Shown here: one piece after another, positions 8,360 through 16,685 of the stretch | Numbering within the stretch: the first letter of the stretch is position 1 | Layout: each line of letters starts with the position of its first letter | Assembly (NCBI RefSeq): GCF_001435975.1 | Contig: NZ_AYYR01000054.1 | Location: forward strand, 27,585 to 91,584 | Source: Secundilactobacillus collinoides DSM 20515 = JCM 1123 | GTDB taxonomy: Bacteria > Bacillota > Bacilli > Lactobacillales > Lactobacillaceae | DNA length: 64,000 bases | Direction: 5' to 3' | The notes under the pieces: model-generated | What the model saw: the letters and a program-made list of their open reading frames with translations, nothing else | The model's database searches: none | Told to the model about the DNA's origin: nothing | Program-made: the position numbers and the translations under genes

Positions 8360-9091
8360 TTACATCAGTGCTACATACCCGATCACTACTAACAACCCAG
8401 GCAACATATTGGCCACTCTAATTTTGGTATCCAGTAACAGGTTGATACCGATGCAGAAAATCATCATTGAGCCGACCAACGAGATACCATTAGTCATAGC
8501 GGTAGTCAGAAATTGATCAATAAACACCGCCAGCAATGTAATCGTCATCTGAAAGATAAACAGTGGCAGGCTGCTGAAAATTGCACCGACACCGAAACTT
8601 GCAGCATAAATGGCCACAATCACACCATCTAAAATTGCCTTTGTAAACAGCATGGTCGGGTCATGATTGATAGCGTCTTGTAATGATCCAATGATAGCCA
8701 TAGCGCCAACGCAGATCGTCAAAGTAGCACTAACGAACCCTTCGATGAACAAAGAATCACTTTTAGCACCAACCTTACGGCGCAACCAATCACCTAGTTT
8801 CACAAATTGATGGTCAATGTCAATTAATTCACCGATCAACGCCCCAATGACTAATGATATAGTCGCCATGAGTGTGCCGTGAGTGCTGATCTGTCCGTTT
8901 TTGACGACCAGCATCTGACTCAATACGCCTGCGACGCCGATAAAAATTACGGCGACACCTATGGCCTGAATAATGGTTTTTTGCAGCTTATCGTTTAATA
9001 GCCGCTGAAATATGTATCCGATAACACCGCCTGCTAAAACCGCGGCGGTGTTCACAATGGTGCCAATGCCAACTAAGTAAATAATGCTCAC
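8360..9091 (-). CDS. DUF554 family membrane protein (YdfK-like)
   Basis: 243 aa, six or seven hydrophobic segments, matching DUF554 across its whole length (GIGTIVNTAAVLAGG near the N-terminus, LDGVIVAIYAASFGVGAIFS mid-protein). The function of the family is not established. A second member of similar layout lies at 30,954. The start used is GTG at 9091, but the ribosome site GAGGGG abuts it, so the real start may differ; the paralogue starts about eight residues later. Monocistronic. Confidence 0.85.
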   Translation of the reverse strand: MSIIYLVGIGTIVNTAAVLAGGVIGYIFQRLLNDKLQKTIIQAIGVAVIFIGVAGVLSQMLVVKNGQISTHGTLMATISLVIGALIGELIDIDHQFVKLGDWLRRKVGAKSDSLFIEGFVSATLTICVGAMAIIGSLQDAINHDPTMLFTKAILDGVIVAIYAASFGVGAIFSSLPLFIFQMTITLLAVFIDQFLTTAMTNGISLVGSMMIFCIGINLLLDTKIRVANMLPGLLVVIGYVALM

Positions 9092-9364
9092 CCCTCTAAA
9101 TCGCGCTTAAATGGCCTGTGACGGTCACACCATTCAGTTTAACATGTGTATGTGACTTCCGGCAATGCTTGTCTCTACCGTCAATTATCACTGCTTTGCC
9201 TGCATATTAACAGGTTACGGTTACACGACAGACCGTTGAAACTCAAAAATTTAATGTGTGAGGTGTGACTGCCGTTAGCCGTCCTAACAGGCTATTCAAA
9301 ATTAAAGAACAATCAAAGCAGTGACCTAGTATTGGGGATCAACATTAATGGCCAAACAGTCAAA

Positions 9365-9964
9365 TTAAGCCTTTTGAATTAATGTTTTTACGACTCGGCA
9401 GGGATTCCCAACAGCCACGACACCGGCTGGAATATCATGGGTGACAACACTGCCGCCGCCAATTACTGAACCAGCACCAATCGTGACGCCGGGCAGAACA
9501 ATCACGCCACCGCCTAGCCAGCATTGATGCTCGATGTGAACAGGCACCGCTCTGGTCCGCACGAAATGCTGTTCTGGATGAGCATCCCAATTAGGATTTA
9601 ACCGTTCAGCCACTGTGACTGGGTGGGTAGCGGTATAGATTTGTACGTTGGGACCAATCATTGTCTCATCATCGATAGTAATCAGGTTGGAGTCCATAAA
9701 ACTGCAGTTCATGTTAACTGAAACCTTGCTGCCAAGGTAGATATTGGCAGCCATATCGCACAAAAAGGGTGTGCCTATCGTTGCATCGTGACCAATTCCA
9801 CCAAGGTAGCGCGTTAGCAAGTCGTGGCGCTCATCACCGTGGTCGTACGCAGTTTGGTTGTAAGCCTTCAAGAATGTATAGGCCTGCTGTTTGTGCGTTT
9901 TAAACGTGGCATCATGGGCATCGTACAAGTCACCATTGAGACATTTTTCCCACTCAGTTGTCAT
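9365..9964 (-). CDS. Sugar O-acetyltransferase (maltose/galactoside acetyltransferase type)
   Basis: 199 aa of the left-handed beta-helix hexapeptide-repeat acyltransferase fold. An N-terminal MAT domain (about residues 5-60) is followed by repeats such as IYLGSKVSVNMNC and the catalytic-histidine region YTATHPV (His about 115). GAGSVIGGGSVV and PAGVVAVGNPCRVVK close the helix. It transfers acetyl from acetyl-CoA to a sugar hydroxyl; physiological acceptors of this group are often unclear. Length is normal. It is divergent from the oxidoreductase at 10,184 with about 220 bp between. Confidence 0.9.
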   Translation of the reverse strand: MTTEWEKCLNGDLYDAHDATFKTHKQQAYTFLKAYNQTAYDHGDERHDLLTRYLGGIGHDATIGTPFLCDMAANIYLGSKVSVNMNCSFMDSNLITIDDETMIGPNVQIYTATHPVTVAERLNPNWDAHPEQHFVRTRAVPVHIEHQCWLGGGVIVLPGVTIGAGSVIGGGSVVTHDIPAGVVAVGNPCRVVKTLIQKA

Positions 9965-10183
9965 GCAAAGGACTCCTTATCATTCGTTTTTGTTGGTTTT
10001 AGTTTACAACGACTTATGATTGAAGGTCAATTTCGGCCTGGGTCAACTCTAACTGTTAAAAATTTGGAAATAATCATTTCAAAAACGTGCTTACGTATTA
10101 AAATAAGGATAACAATTATTTACGTGATCACTGCTCATCAACAGGTTCACGACTGTAAACAGATGCAATCAGGGAGGCTATTA

Positions 10184-11161
10184 ATGATGAAGGCGGCATA
10201 TATTGAACGGCTTGGCGACGCCAGCAGTATTCAAATTGGGGAGTTACCTGATCCAGAAGTCTATCAAAAAGACGTGCTTGTTCGGGTTGAAGGGGTCGCG
10301 GTTGACCGGGTCGACACGTATGTGCGCAGCGGTGCTTATCAAACAGACATGGCATTTCCGCACGTCATCGGTCGTGATATGGTCGGTGAAGTGGTGTCAG
10401 TTGGTTCCGCAGTGACTGCCTTTAAAGTCGGTGACAGCGTTTGGACGAATTCGATGGGCTATGATGGTCGTCAGGGTGTGACCAGTACACTGGTGGCAGT
10501 GTCTTCAGATCGACTTGCACCAGTGCCGAGGGGTGTCGACCACATACAACTGATTGCCTCGGTTCATTCTTCCGCAACTGCCGTGCTGGTGTTGAGCGAT
10601 GTCATGCAAGTCCGCATGGGTCAGTCGATCCTGATTGAGGGCGCGGCTGGCCACGTGGGCACGAAACTAGTCCAACTGGCGGAACGAATGGGGCTTGACA
10701 TCCTCACCACGTCAAATGAACGCGATTTTACAAATCTGGCCAAACTTGGCAGCCAAGGCACTTTCAATTACAGGGAAAACTTTGGTCAGAAAGTGACTGG
10801 CTTGTTCTCTAATGGCGTTGATCACATCATTGATACGTCAGGAAATGCCGACTTTCAAACGAACATCAATCTCTTGGCACAAAATGGCGAAATCACGTTG
10901 ATTACGGCCCCAAAGAGCAACCTTTTCTCCTTCAACGTTCGGCATTTTTACATGAATCAAAAACACATCAACGGGTTTGTGATTAGTCACGCCTCAATCG
11001 TACAGTTGCGTCAGGCGGCCCAAACCATCAACGCCGCTTTTCGTCGCGGGATGCTGCTGGACGATGAGATTATTGTGAAACATTTTGATGACGCACAATG
11101 GGCGCATGAAACGTTAGAAATGGGTCAGGATAAGGGCAAACGAATTGTGCTAGTGCCGTAG
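10184..11161 (+). CDS. NADP-dependent alcohol dehydrogenase / quinone oxidoreductase (MDR family)
   Basis: 325 aa from ATG 10184, preceded by GGGAGG. Medium-chain dehydrogenase/reductase: GroES-like domain with GRDMVGEVVSVGSAVTAFKVGD (about residues 65-86), then a Rossmann domain with GAAGHVGTKLVQLA (about 154-167). The zinc-binding residues of classical alcohol dehydrogenases are absent, so it is a zinc-free, quinone-oxidoreductase-like NADPH enzyme. The open frame continues far upstream but only this start has a ribosome site and a family-like N-terminus. Monocistronic, with a hairpin terminator about 100 bp downstream. Confidence 0.85.
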   Translation: MMKAAYIERLGDASSIQIGELPDPEVYQKDVLVRVEGVAVDRVDTYVRSGAYQTDMAFPHVIGRDMVGEVVSVGSAVTAFKVGDSVWTNSMGYDGRQGVTSTLVAVSSDRLAPVPRGVDHIQLIASVHSSATAVLVLSDVMQVRMGQSILIEGAAGHVGTKLVQLAERMGLDILTTSNERDFTNLAKLGSQGTFNYRENFGQKVTGLFSNGVDHIIDTSGNADFQTNINLLAQNGEITLITAPKSNLFSFNVRHFYMNQKHINGFVISHASIVQLRQAAQTINAAFRRGMLLDDEIIVKHFDDAQWAHETLEMGQDKGKRIVLVP

Positions 11162-11258
11162 ATATTCGTGAACAGTTACACTGAGCCAATCCATAATATC
11201 GCGTTGCGGTTGGAACCTGATGCCTCAACGTGTCATAAACGGCTGATACCGACAGTAT

Positions 11259-11308
11259 AAGGCACCTCAGATTATTATCCAATTCAGGATTTTAATCTGG
11301 GGTGCCTT
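11259..11308 (+). terminator. Hairpin terminator of the oxidoreductase
   Basis: Sixteen-nt arms at 11259-11274 and 11293-11308 are complementary except for one T-G wobble. The downstream T-tract is short (AAGTTTTGG). Confidence 0.55.
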
Positions 11309-11369
11309 AAGTTTTGGACTCAGAACTGTAGTTGTGCAACGTTTGATCAAGCATTTTTATTTCCATTCG

Positions 11370-11500
11370 TTTTTTGTGGTCGAGTGGAAACAAATTTACA
11401 GAGCCACGGACTGCTGCAAAGTGGGTTCTGCTCCAAAAAGTCGAATTTGGGCTTTTTCTTAAATTTTACAGTGTTGTGCTTGCGACGCGGTTCTAGGCTT
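11370..11500. repeat. Outer part of the long-hairpin element (fragment)
   Basis: GTGGTCGAGTGGAAACAA resembles the distal CTCGTTTCC end of the repeat family, followed by diverged sequence with AAAAAGTC and GGGCTTTTTC core-like pieces. Interpreted as an older degenerate copy next to the intact one. Confidence 0.4.
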
Positions 11501-11510
11501 CGTTGCCTAA

Positions 11511-11632
11511 ACGAGTTACGCAAGGCAGGGGGCTCCTGCGTAAGGCACTTTGACCCGAAAAGCCGGACCCAGACTTTTTGGGTCAAAGTGCCTTACGCTC
11601 CGCCCCCTAGGCGCCTTGCTCCACTCTCTGGC
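11511..11632 (-). repeat. Long-hairpin intergenic element, copy 3 (core class B)
   Basis: Perfect 19-nt arms at 11538-11556 and 11580-11598 (GCGTAAGGCACTTTGACCC and complement), plus inner AAAAG/CTTTTT pairing. Outer flanks GCAAGGCAGGGGGC (11519-11532) and GCCCCCTAGGCGCCTTGC (11602-11619) pair further, so the whole unit is a near-palindrome. The AGAGAGTGG end points to the SDR gene and supplies its final codons. Confidence 0.85.
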
Positions 11633-12462
11633 CTCAACATATCCCTTAACCGCAACTGTCCCACTACACCGCCATCAATTAAAATGTCAGTTCCTGTGAG
11701 ATAGGCTGGGGCATCGGTCACTAAGTAGGCGAGAAAACCGCCGACCTCCTGGGGTGTGCCAAAGCGTTTGATTGCGGCGTAGTTGACCATGGCTCCGGCA
11801 CCCTTATCTTTTTCCAGTTTCCCCATCTTCGTATCAAACGATCCCGGCGAGACGGACACCACGTGGGCACCACGAGAACCGTAAATCGGGGCAATGTGCT
11901 CGGTGTACCACATCACGAAATTCTTGCTCAGCGGATACGCCATTTGCGACCGATTCTTTTTGGGGAGTACCTGGCAATGTTGTACCAACCTGTGATAAAG
12001 CACTTCTGTATCCCGGTTAACTGTTTTATAGGCGTGTTTTGGAATCATTAATTTTGGCAGCATGTAGCCCGCCATGGAGGCAACGTTGACCAAACTAAAC
12101 CGGTGGTCGGTCAGCTCCATAAACGCCCGGTCAACGTTTACAGTTCCCACGGCGTTTATGGCGATAATCTTGCGATAGTCGCCCATGCTGGGACTCACGC
12201 CAGCAGTATGGATAACACCGGTGATGTGGCCTAAGTGAACAGCTGTGTCAGCCATGTAGGTCACGTCGGCCTCTGAAGTAATGTCACAGGTCACAGTTGC
12301 TACTTCAGCTTGATGTTCATCCAGCGCTTGTTTCGCCTTTGCGAGCGCGTCACTGCTTAAATCTGCTAGTAATATGACAGTATTTTCTCGGTCACTAAGG
12401 GTTTCAGCTGCAGCAAATCCCATGCCGCCGGTTCCGCCAGTGATAACGAAGACATCTTTCAT
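11593..12462 (-). CDS. SDR family oxidoreductase with repeat-derived C-terminus
   Basis: 289 aa. The NAD(P)-binding motif TGGTGGMG is near residue 8, HTAG near 88, and the catalytic pair is AYPLSK (about 179-184). An unusually long stretch (about 30 residues) separates the catalytic Ser strand (NVASMAG) from the Tyr. The protein would normally end soon after ILIDGG; here the last twelve residues (PESGARRLGGGA) are encoded by the adjacent hairpin repeat, which supplies the stop. Substrate unknown. Monocistronic. Confidence 0.85.
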   Translation of the reverse strand: MKDVFVITGGTGGMGFAAAETLSDRENTVILLADLSSDALAKAKQALDEHQAEVATVTCDITSEADVTYMADTAVHLGHITGVIHTAGVSPSMGDYRKIIAINAVGTVNVDRAFMELTDHRFSLVNVASMAGYMLPKLMIPKHAYKTVNRDTEVLYHRLVQHCQVLPKKNRSQMAYPLSKNFVMWYTEHIAPIYGSRGAHVVSVSPGSFDTKMGKLEKDKGAGAMVNYAAIKRFGTPQEVGGFLAYLVTDAPAYLTGTDILIDGGVVGQLRLRDMLRPESGARRLGGGA

Positions 12463-12717
12463 GAGCGCACCTCCGATAATTGATTAGTTTCTCGACACTA
12501 TTATTGTAGCACCGCTAATGTAATCGGTTGCTGAAAAGAGCCTGCAATCTCGCCTGTGACGGGGCTCTCAAAATTTGCTGAAAATGCGGAGAATTTTGTA
12601 TTCTGACCGTAAAATGGCGTGAGGGCCAACGAGTGTTATAGCCAGAATGGGTGGCCATAACTTGATTATTTTGGTGCTTCGGCCCATCATTAGGGAAACA
12701 ACTTCGGAGGTGCAGGC

Positions 12718-13488
12718 ATGTCACAATCATTTACGGGAAATTACGAAACGGATCGGTTTACGATTCAACTGGACGATGCGCAGGGGGAAATCGTTTTAGG
12801 AAATGGCGATGCGCAACCAATTGCAAAATCCGTCAATTTGTTCTTTAAGGCTGGCCAATTGGTGGGCGTGACGGCATTGGCTAAGAATCGTAAGTACGAT
12901 CGACTGGTCAGCATCACGCCGGGTCCGGATGTGCCCTACCAGTATTTGGCACGAATGATTGCGGATGATGCGGTTACTGCTGGCGTTAAACTGAAGGCGG
13001 ATACTGCAACAGAAAAAGTACCGCAGAACCTGGTAAAGCCCACCCGTGCTTATCTTGATGAGGTACTGCCAGTCCTGGCGTTTATGGGATTACATTTAGT
13101 TGCTCCAGTTGTAAAAAAGGGTGGTAAACCACGGCACAATTGGCAGACAGCCTTAGCAACCATGCCGTTCAAGGTTGATCATGACGGTGCCAAAGCAACG
13201 GTTTTCTGGGCCAAACGTAATGAGTTTATCATCAAGGCGGGCGCGCAAATGAAGGCCGAAGCACCCTTGAATAAGGATGGATCATTAGGATTTTCAGCGC
13301 GATTCTCCCAACAGTTGCGGGATGAGAACGCCGATACGTTTGACGAAACCTTTGTCACGACTCAGGATGTTCATTTAAAGAGTGTCAATGAGGTCGGCCT
13401 TTTTCTCTACTTCGGCGGGACGAATAGCTGGCTGCAATTGGTTAGCGCAGATGGTCAGACCATTGATGAACTGACCGTGGTGAAGTGA
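12718..13488 (+). CDS. Hypothetical protein, 256 aa
   Basis: A convincing gene: GGAGGTG ribosome site 6 nt before ATG, full open frame and coding-like composition. I do not recognise the family. It is soluble with no signal peptide or membrane segment, and predicted mixed alpha/beta with beta-rich ends (YETDRFTIQLDD at the start, GLFLYFGGTNSWLQL near the end). It stands alone between an SDR and a HAD phosphatase, so the context suggests no function. Confidence 0.75.
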   Translation: MSQSFTGNYETDRFTIQLDDAQGEIVLGNGDAQPIAKSVNLFFKAGQLVGVTALAKNRKYDRLVSITPGPDVPYQYLARMIADDAVTAGVKLKADTATEKVPQNLVKPTRAYLDEVLPVLAFMGLHLVAPVVKKGGKPRHNWQTALATMPFKVDHDGAKATVFWAKRNEFIIKAGAQMKAEAPLNKDGSLGFSARFSQQLRDENADTFDETFVTTQDVHLKSVNEVGLFLYFGGTNSWLQLVSADGQTIDELTVVK

Positions 13489-13634
13489 TTTCCCGGGAAA
13501 TGATGCGTGGGTAATATATGTTGAACGTAATGTTAGAATTCAGAGCTGGCCAGTGTCTACAATACACAGTCAGTGCTGATTAGGGCTGGAATCACGGTTG
13601 AGGAGATTTTCAATGATCAATCGTGAAATCGGCC

Positions 13635-13668
13635 TTTTCATTTGAAAATATATGTAAACAAATGAAAA
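13635..13668. promoter_or_regulatory. Perfect inverted repeat upstream of the HAD gene
   Basis: TTTTCATTTG (13635-13644) and CAAATGAAAA (13659-13668) are perfect 10-bp arms around a 14-nt A/T-rich centre. There is no U-tract, so an operator is more likely than a terminator. It sits about 70 bp before the HAD start. Confidence 0.4.
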
Positions 13669-13737
13669 TTTTGGGAATCCTTTCATAACTGTTTTCATCC
13701 TGTTAAGATGAGTTAACGGCAACGGCGAGGAGCGATT

Positions 13738-14391
13738 ATGATGATTAAAACAGTACTTTTTGATTTAGACGGCACCATTATCAATTCAGAGCAGGGCATT
13801 TTAAACGCAATCAAGTATGCGGTTCATAAACTGAATCGGCCGACCATGGATGACGCCACACTGCGACAGTTCATTGGGCCGTCACTTGTGGGTGGCTTTC
13901 AAACAATTGCGGGTTACACCCACGAGGAGGCCGTGGAGGCAACCGAGGCGTACCGGGAATACTATCGAGACAGCGGCCTTTTTGAGGATGAGGTTTATGC
14001 CCGCATTCCGGAGGCTTTGGGGGACTTGCAGCAACAATATGATTTCTACATTGCCACGGCCAAACCTGAATCGTTTGCTGAACAGATTATTGATCACTTT
14101 CATCTTGATGGTTATTTCAAGGGAATCTATGGTGCTACCTTTGACGAAACACGGATCAAAAAGGCAGACATAATTGGTTATGCCCTTAATGACATTGGCA
14201 TTACTGATTCGCGTGAGGCGGTCATGGTAGGTGACCGCGATAGTGATATTCTTGGTGGACACAGTAACGCACTAGCGGGAATCGGTGTAACCTATGGATT
14301 TGGCAGTTTGGCTGAATTGCAGGCTGCTAAGTCTGAACAGATTATTGCGTCGCCAACAGAACTTCCAGCGGCCGTTTTGGCGTTGAACTGA
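13738..14391 (+). CDS. HAD family hydrolase (phosphoglycolate phosphatase-like)
   Basis: 217 aa. HAD motif I is FDLDGT with the nucleophile Asp at 9 and the acid at 11. Motif II is the Thr in IATAKPES, and motif III/IV MVGDRDSDILGGHSNALAGIGV. A helical cap lies between motifs I and II (about residues 17-85), as in Gph/PpaX-type phosphatases that release phosphate from small phosphometabolites. GAGGAG precedes the ATG. Monocistronic, ended by a strong terminator. Confidence 0.9.
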   Translation: MMIKTVLFDLDGTIINSEQGILNAIKYAVHKLNRPTMDDATLRQFIGPSLVGGFQTIAGYTHEEAVEATEAYREYYRDSGLFEDEVYARIPEALGDLQQQYDFYIATAKPESFAEQIIDHFHLDGYFKGIYGATFDETRIKKADIIGYALNDIGITDSREAVMVGDRDSDILGGHSNALAGIGVTYGFGSLAELQAAKSEQIIASPTELPAAVLALN

Positions 14392-14408
14392 GCCATTGAA
14401 TAGTAACT

Positions 14409-14443
14409 AAAAAACCATTTATCAAATGATAAATGGTTTTTTT
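14409..14443. terminator. Strong bidirectional terminator
   Basis: Perfect arms AAAAAACCATTTATC (14409-14423) and GATAAATGGTTTTTT (14428-14442) with a 4-nt loop. It serves the HAD gene and the convergent epimerase gene. Confidence 0.9.
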
Positions 14444-14444
14444 A

Positions 14445-15395
14445 TTAATGTGGGTTATGAGCGAGGGCAATTTGACCGATTGTATACGGGATACTGCGTT
14501 CAAACGGGGTTTTAACTGGTTTTCCAAAGATAGTCTGATACTTATGACTGTCCAAAATAACCGGCTTTTTAGTCAGATAATACATCTCAACGATTTCTCT
14601 CAGGTCGGCATCAAACAAACCAAGAAAACGCAATGCTGGTTTCGTTAAGGTAAACAGCGGCATGTGATTACCTGAGGCATCATTTGCCAGTTTCAGCAGC
14701 TTGTCGCCCGTGATTTGTTGGCCGGGAATGTTCCAAACTCCAGTAAAATGCGTGTCACTTAGTGCAATATTGAGTATCATTTCGGCCGCGTCCGGCAAAA
14801 AGATGTATTCACGAGCGACGCTGCGTTTGCCAATGTAAAATGTGGGCTTGCAAGCTGCGATTCCCATCATTGTTAAGCCTAGATAACTGCTGGCACGAGC
14901 GCTCGGACCGAAGTAATCGGGTAGTCTGATCAGACAAGTTGGTACTGCACTGAAGCGTTCGTTGAACAATAACTGGGTTAGTTGAGCCTTGATTTGCCCC
15001 TTTTTAGAGATGGGGCGCATCGGTGCTGATTCCGTCATCGGTTGGCCAGTACTGGCACCATAGGCGTAGATACCGTCAATGTAAACCACCCGAGCGCCAA
15101 TTTGTTGCGCAGCTGTCATGACCGATTCAGCTAAGGGAAGCTGGCGCGAGACGGTTTCGTGGTATGGTACCGCGGCACACTGGAAAACCAGATTGCTGTT
15201 CTGGCCAGCTGCAACAATGCTGGCACTGTCAAAAACATCGCCCTGCGCATATGCGACACTGACGGGGAACTGAGCTTTCAGTTTAGTGAGTGATCTGCCA
15301 AATACCGTGACACTCAGATCACGTGCCAAACAGGCAGCCACGATTGCGGCGCCGGTCCCGCCAGTTGCCCCAACGATCAACACATGCGGTTTCAT
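14445..15395 (-). CDS. NAD(P)-binding epimerase/dehydratase-like protein
   Basis: 316 aa, extended SDR fold. The dinucleotide motif GATGGTGAAIVAAC is at about residues 8-21. The catalytic Tyr-x-x-x-Lys of sugar epimerases is not clear (YIDGIYAYGAST lies in the expected region). Reaction unknown. The start at 15395 has AGGGGG upstream and overlaps the preceding gene's TGA as ATGA, so translation is probably coupled. The open frame extends eight codons further, without a ribosome site. Confidence 0.8.
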   Translation of the reverse strand: MKPHVLIVGATGGTGAAIVAACLARDLSVTVFGRSLTKLKAQFPVSVAYAQGDVFDSASIVAAGQNSNLVFQCAAVPYHETVSRQLPLAESVMTAAQQIGARVVYIDGIYAYGASTGQPMTESAPMRPISKKGQIKAQLTQLLFNERFSAVPTCLIRLPDYFGPSARASSYLGLTMMGIAACKPTFYIGKRSVAREYIFLPDAAEMILNIALSDTHFTGVWNIPGQQITGDKLLKLANDASGNHMPLFTLTKPALRFLGLFDADLREIVEMYYLTKKPVILDSHKYQTIFGKPVKTPFERSIPYTIGQIALAHNPH

Positions 15396-15844
15396 GACTG
15401 TGCCCCCTGACGTTGCCAATCCAAAATGGCAATGGCCTGCGTGCAGCTGTAGTATTTCGATTGGTTGGCCGTTTTAAATTCAATCACGGGTTCGTCCCGG
15501 TTGAAGTGCGGTGTGATTGTCTGGTCAAACCAATCCTGCCAGTCTGTCTCCTCGTCAGTTTTCTGACGTGCGGTTAGCAATTCTTCCGGCCGGTCCCAAA
15601 TAATCAGTTTATCAGCTAAATCATGCTGAGTGATGTAGGATTCAATTGTCGGTAACTGTTCCCGTTCTCGATTAACAAGTGTTCGTGACATCATCAATTC
15701 CTGTAATTCAGCCAAATCATCGTTTGAGGCGTAACTGCGAATAAACACGCGCGCTGTGTTGCGATACGACATGAGTTTACGCTGTTCCTTATGTTTAGCG
15801 TTATATTTTTGCTGCGCCCGTTTTTGAGCTGCGGTTTGAGCCAT
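15392..15844 (-). CDS. Hypothetical basic-N-terminus protein, 150 aa
   Basis: Family not recognised. The first 45 residues are rich in Lys/Arg/Gln (AAQKRAQQKYNAKHKEQRK), like small DNA-binding or ribbon-helix-helix-type N-termini. The rest is acidic with many Trp/Asp (TDWQDWFDQTITPHF). It forms an overlapping operon with the epimerase-like gene downstream. AGGGAG lies about 11 nt before ATG 15844; the frame could also start at 15877. Confidence 0.7.
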   Translation of the reverse strand: MAQTAAQKRAQQKYNAKHKEQRKLMSYRNTARVFIRSYASNDDLAELQELMMSRTLVNREREQLPTIESYITQHDLADKLIIWDRPEELLTARQKTDEETDWQDWFDQTITPHFNRDEPVIEFKTANQSKYYSCTQAIAILDWQRQGAQS

Positions 15845-15944
15845 GACCCTCACGCTCCCTTCTTGTTTTAATGCCATTATAGCACATACGCTAGATGCTT
15901 GATGACTGTTTTGTTTGACGCGGGTTTAGGGTTCATTTGGGTAT

Positions 15945-15992
15945 AAAAAAGAATCTTAGAAGGTTTTGGGCTTCTTAGATTCTTTTTTTTCG
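15945..15992. terminator. Strong hairpin terminator
   Basis: AAAAAAGAATCTTAGAAG pairs with CTTCTTAGATTCTTTTTTTT with one mismatch. It lies between divergent units (hypothetical gene and gtrA end) and can act on both strands, probably for the gtr operon on the minus strand. Confidence 0.75.
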
Positions 15993-16014
15993 CAGAATGA
16001 TTTGGACATCTTGG

Positions 16015-16130
16015 TTTCCTGTCCTCGGGTGGTAACGAGTTACTCAGGGCAGGGACTTACCGCTTGAGAGGCTTGTTTGACTTTTTGTACTTTGCTTTTT
16101 CAGTTGTGTAAATGTGTCGCTGGTATTCTG
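16015..16130. repeat. Fragment of the long-hairpin element family
   Basis: TTTCCTGTCCTCGGGTGG then ACGAGTTACTCAGGGCAG matches the distal end of the adjacent intact copy (16134 on), followed by decayed core sequence. It is a tandem, degenerate neighbour. Confidence 0.5.
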
Positions 16131-16133
16131 CTT

Positions 16134-16270
16134 TCCTGTCCTCGAGTGGAAACGAGTTACACAAGGCAGGGGGCTACCGCGTAAGGGACTTTGGTCAAAA
16201 AAGGCAAACCCGGCCTTTTCTGCCCAAAGTCCCTTACACTCCGCCCCCTAATCGCCTTGTTCCACTCTCT
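16134..16270 (-). repeat. Long-hairpin intergenic element, copy 4 (core class B)
   Basis: Outer arms 16181-16194 and 16224-16237 are perfect (GTAAGGGACTTTGG and complement). Inner AAAAGGC (16199-16205) pairs with GCCTTTT (16213-16219). Flanks CAAGGCAGGGGGC and CCGCCCCCTAATCGCCTTG add further pairing. The AGAGAGTGG end overlaps the last codons of gtrA. Confidence 0.85.
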
Positions 16271-16673
16271 TGAAAATAAACACCCTACTAAACAAATAAT
16301 TAACCACAACGATCACGACATTATCCACGACCTTTGTTAATAACGGTGAGGCGTGCAGGATTGAGATGCCTAGCCACATCATGGCCATATCCATGAAGAG
16401 TGACAGGATCCTAAAGAAAAAGAATGACCCTAACTCTGTCATTAATGCTTGGGAGGTTGTTGTTTTGGAATTGAACACCCAAAGCTTATTGGTGATATAG
16501 GCGAATAAAACTGAAATAAACCAGGCGAGAACCGTGGCAACTTGGTAGTTCCAGTGGGCATAGGTGTCCAGGACATCGAACACACCGATGTTTACAACGG
16601 TGGTTAGCACACCGAAAACTAAATAGCTGATAACACTGGCATATTGCTGCCACAATTGTTTGATTTTGGTCAT
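16248..16673 (-). CDS. GtrA family membrane protein (lipid-linked sugar flippase)
   Basis: 141 aa with four hydrophobic segments, matching GtrA/GtcA-like proteins thought to move undecaprenyl-phosphate-sugar across the membrane. It is the last gene of the DedA-PAP2-GtrB-GT-C-GtrA operon, 12 bp after the glycosyltransferase gene. The final codons (RVEQGD, then TAG) lie inside the adjacent hairpin element, so the natural C-terminus has been rewritten. Role in sugar decoration of teichoic acid or another surface polymer is inferred from family and neighbours. Confidence 0.88.
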   Translation of the reverse strand: MTKIKQLWQQYASVISYLVFGVLTTVVNIGVFDVLDTYAHWNYQVATVLAWFISVLFAYITNKLWVFNSKTTTSQALMTELGSFFFFRILSLFMDMAMMWLGISILHASPLLTKVVDNVVIVVVNYLFSRVFIFKRVEQGD

Positions 16674-16685
16674 AAAATTCCTTCT

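Noticed and set aside
9824..10183. 120-codon N-terminal extension of the oxidoreductase frame
   Set aside because: It overlaps the acetyltransferase gene antisense, and the family N-terminus and ribosome site lie at 10184.
11384..11704. 106-aa plus-strand open frame over repeat copy 3
   Set aside because: The translation consists of repeat sequence and overlaps the SDR gene end. It is a repeat artefact.
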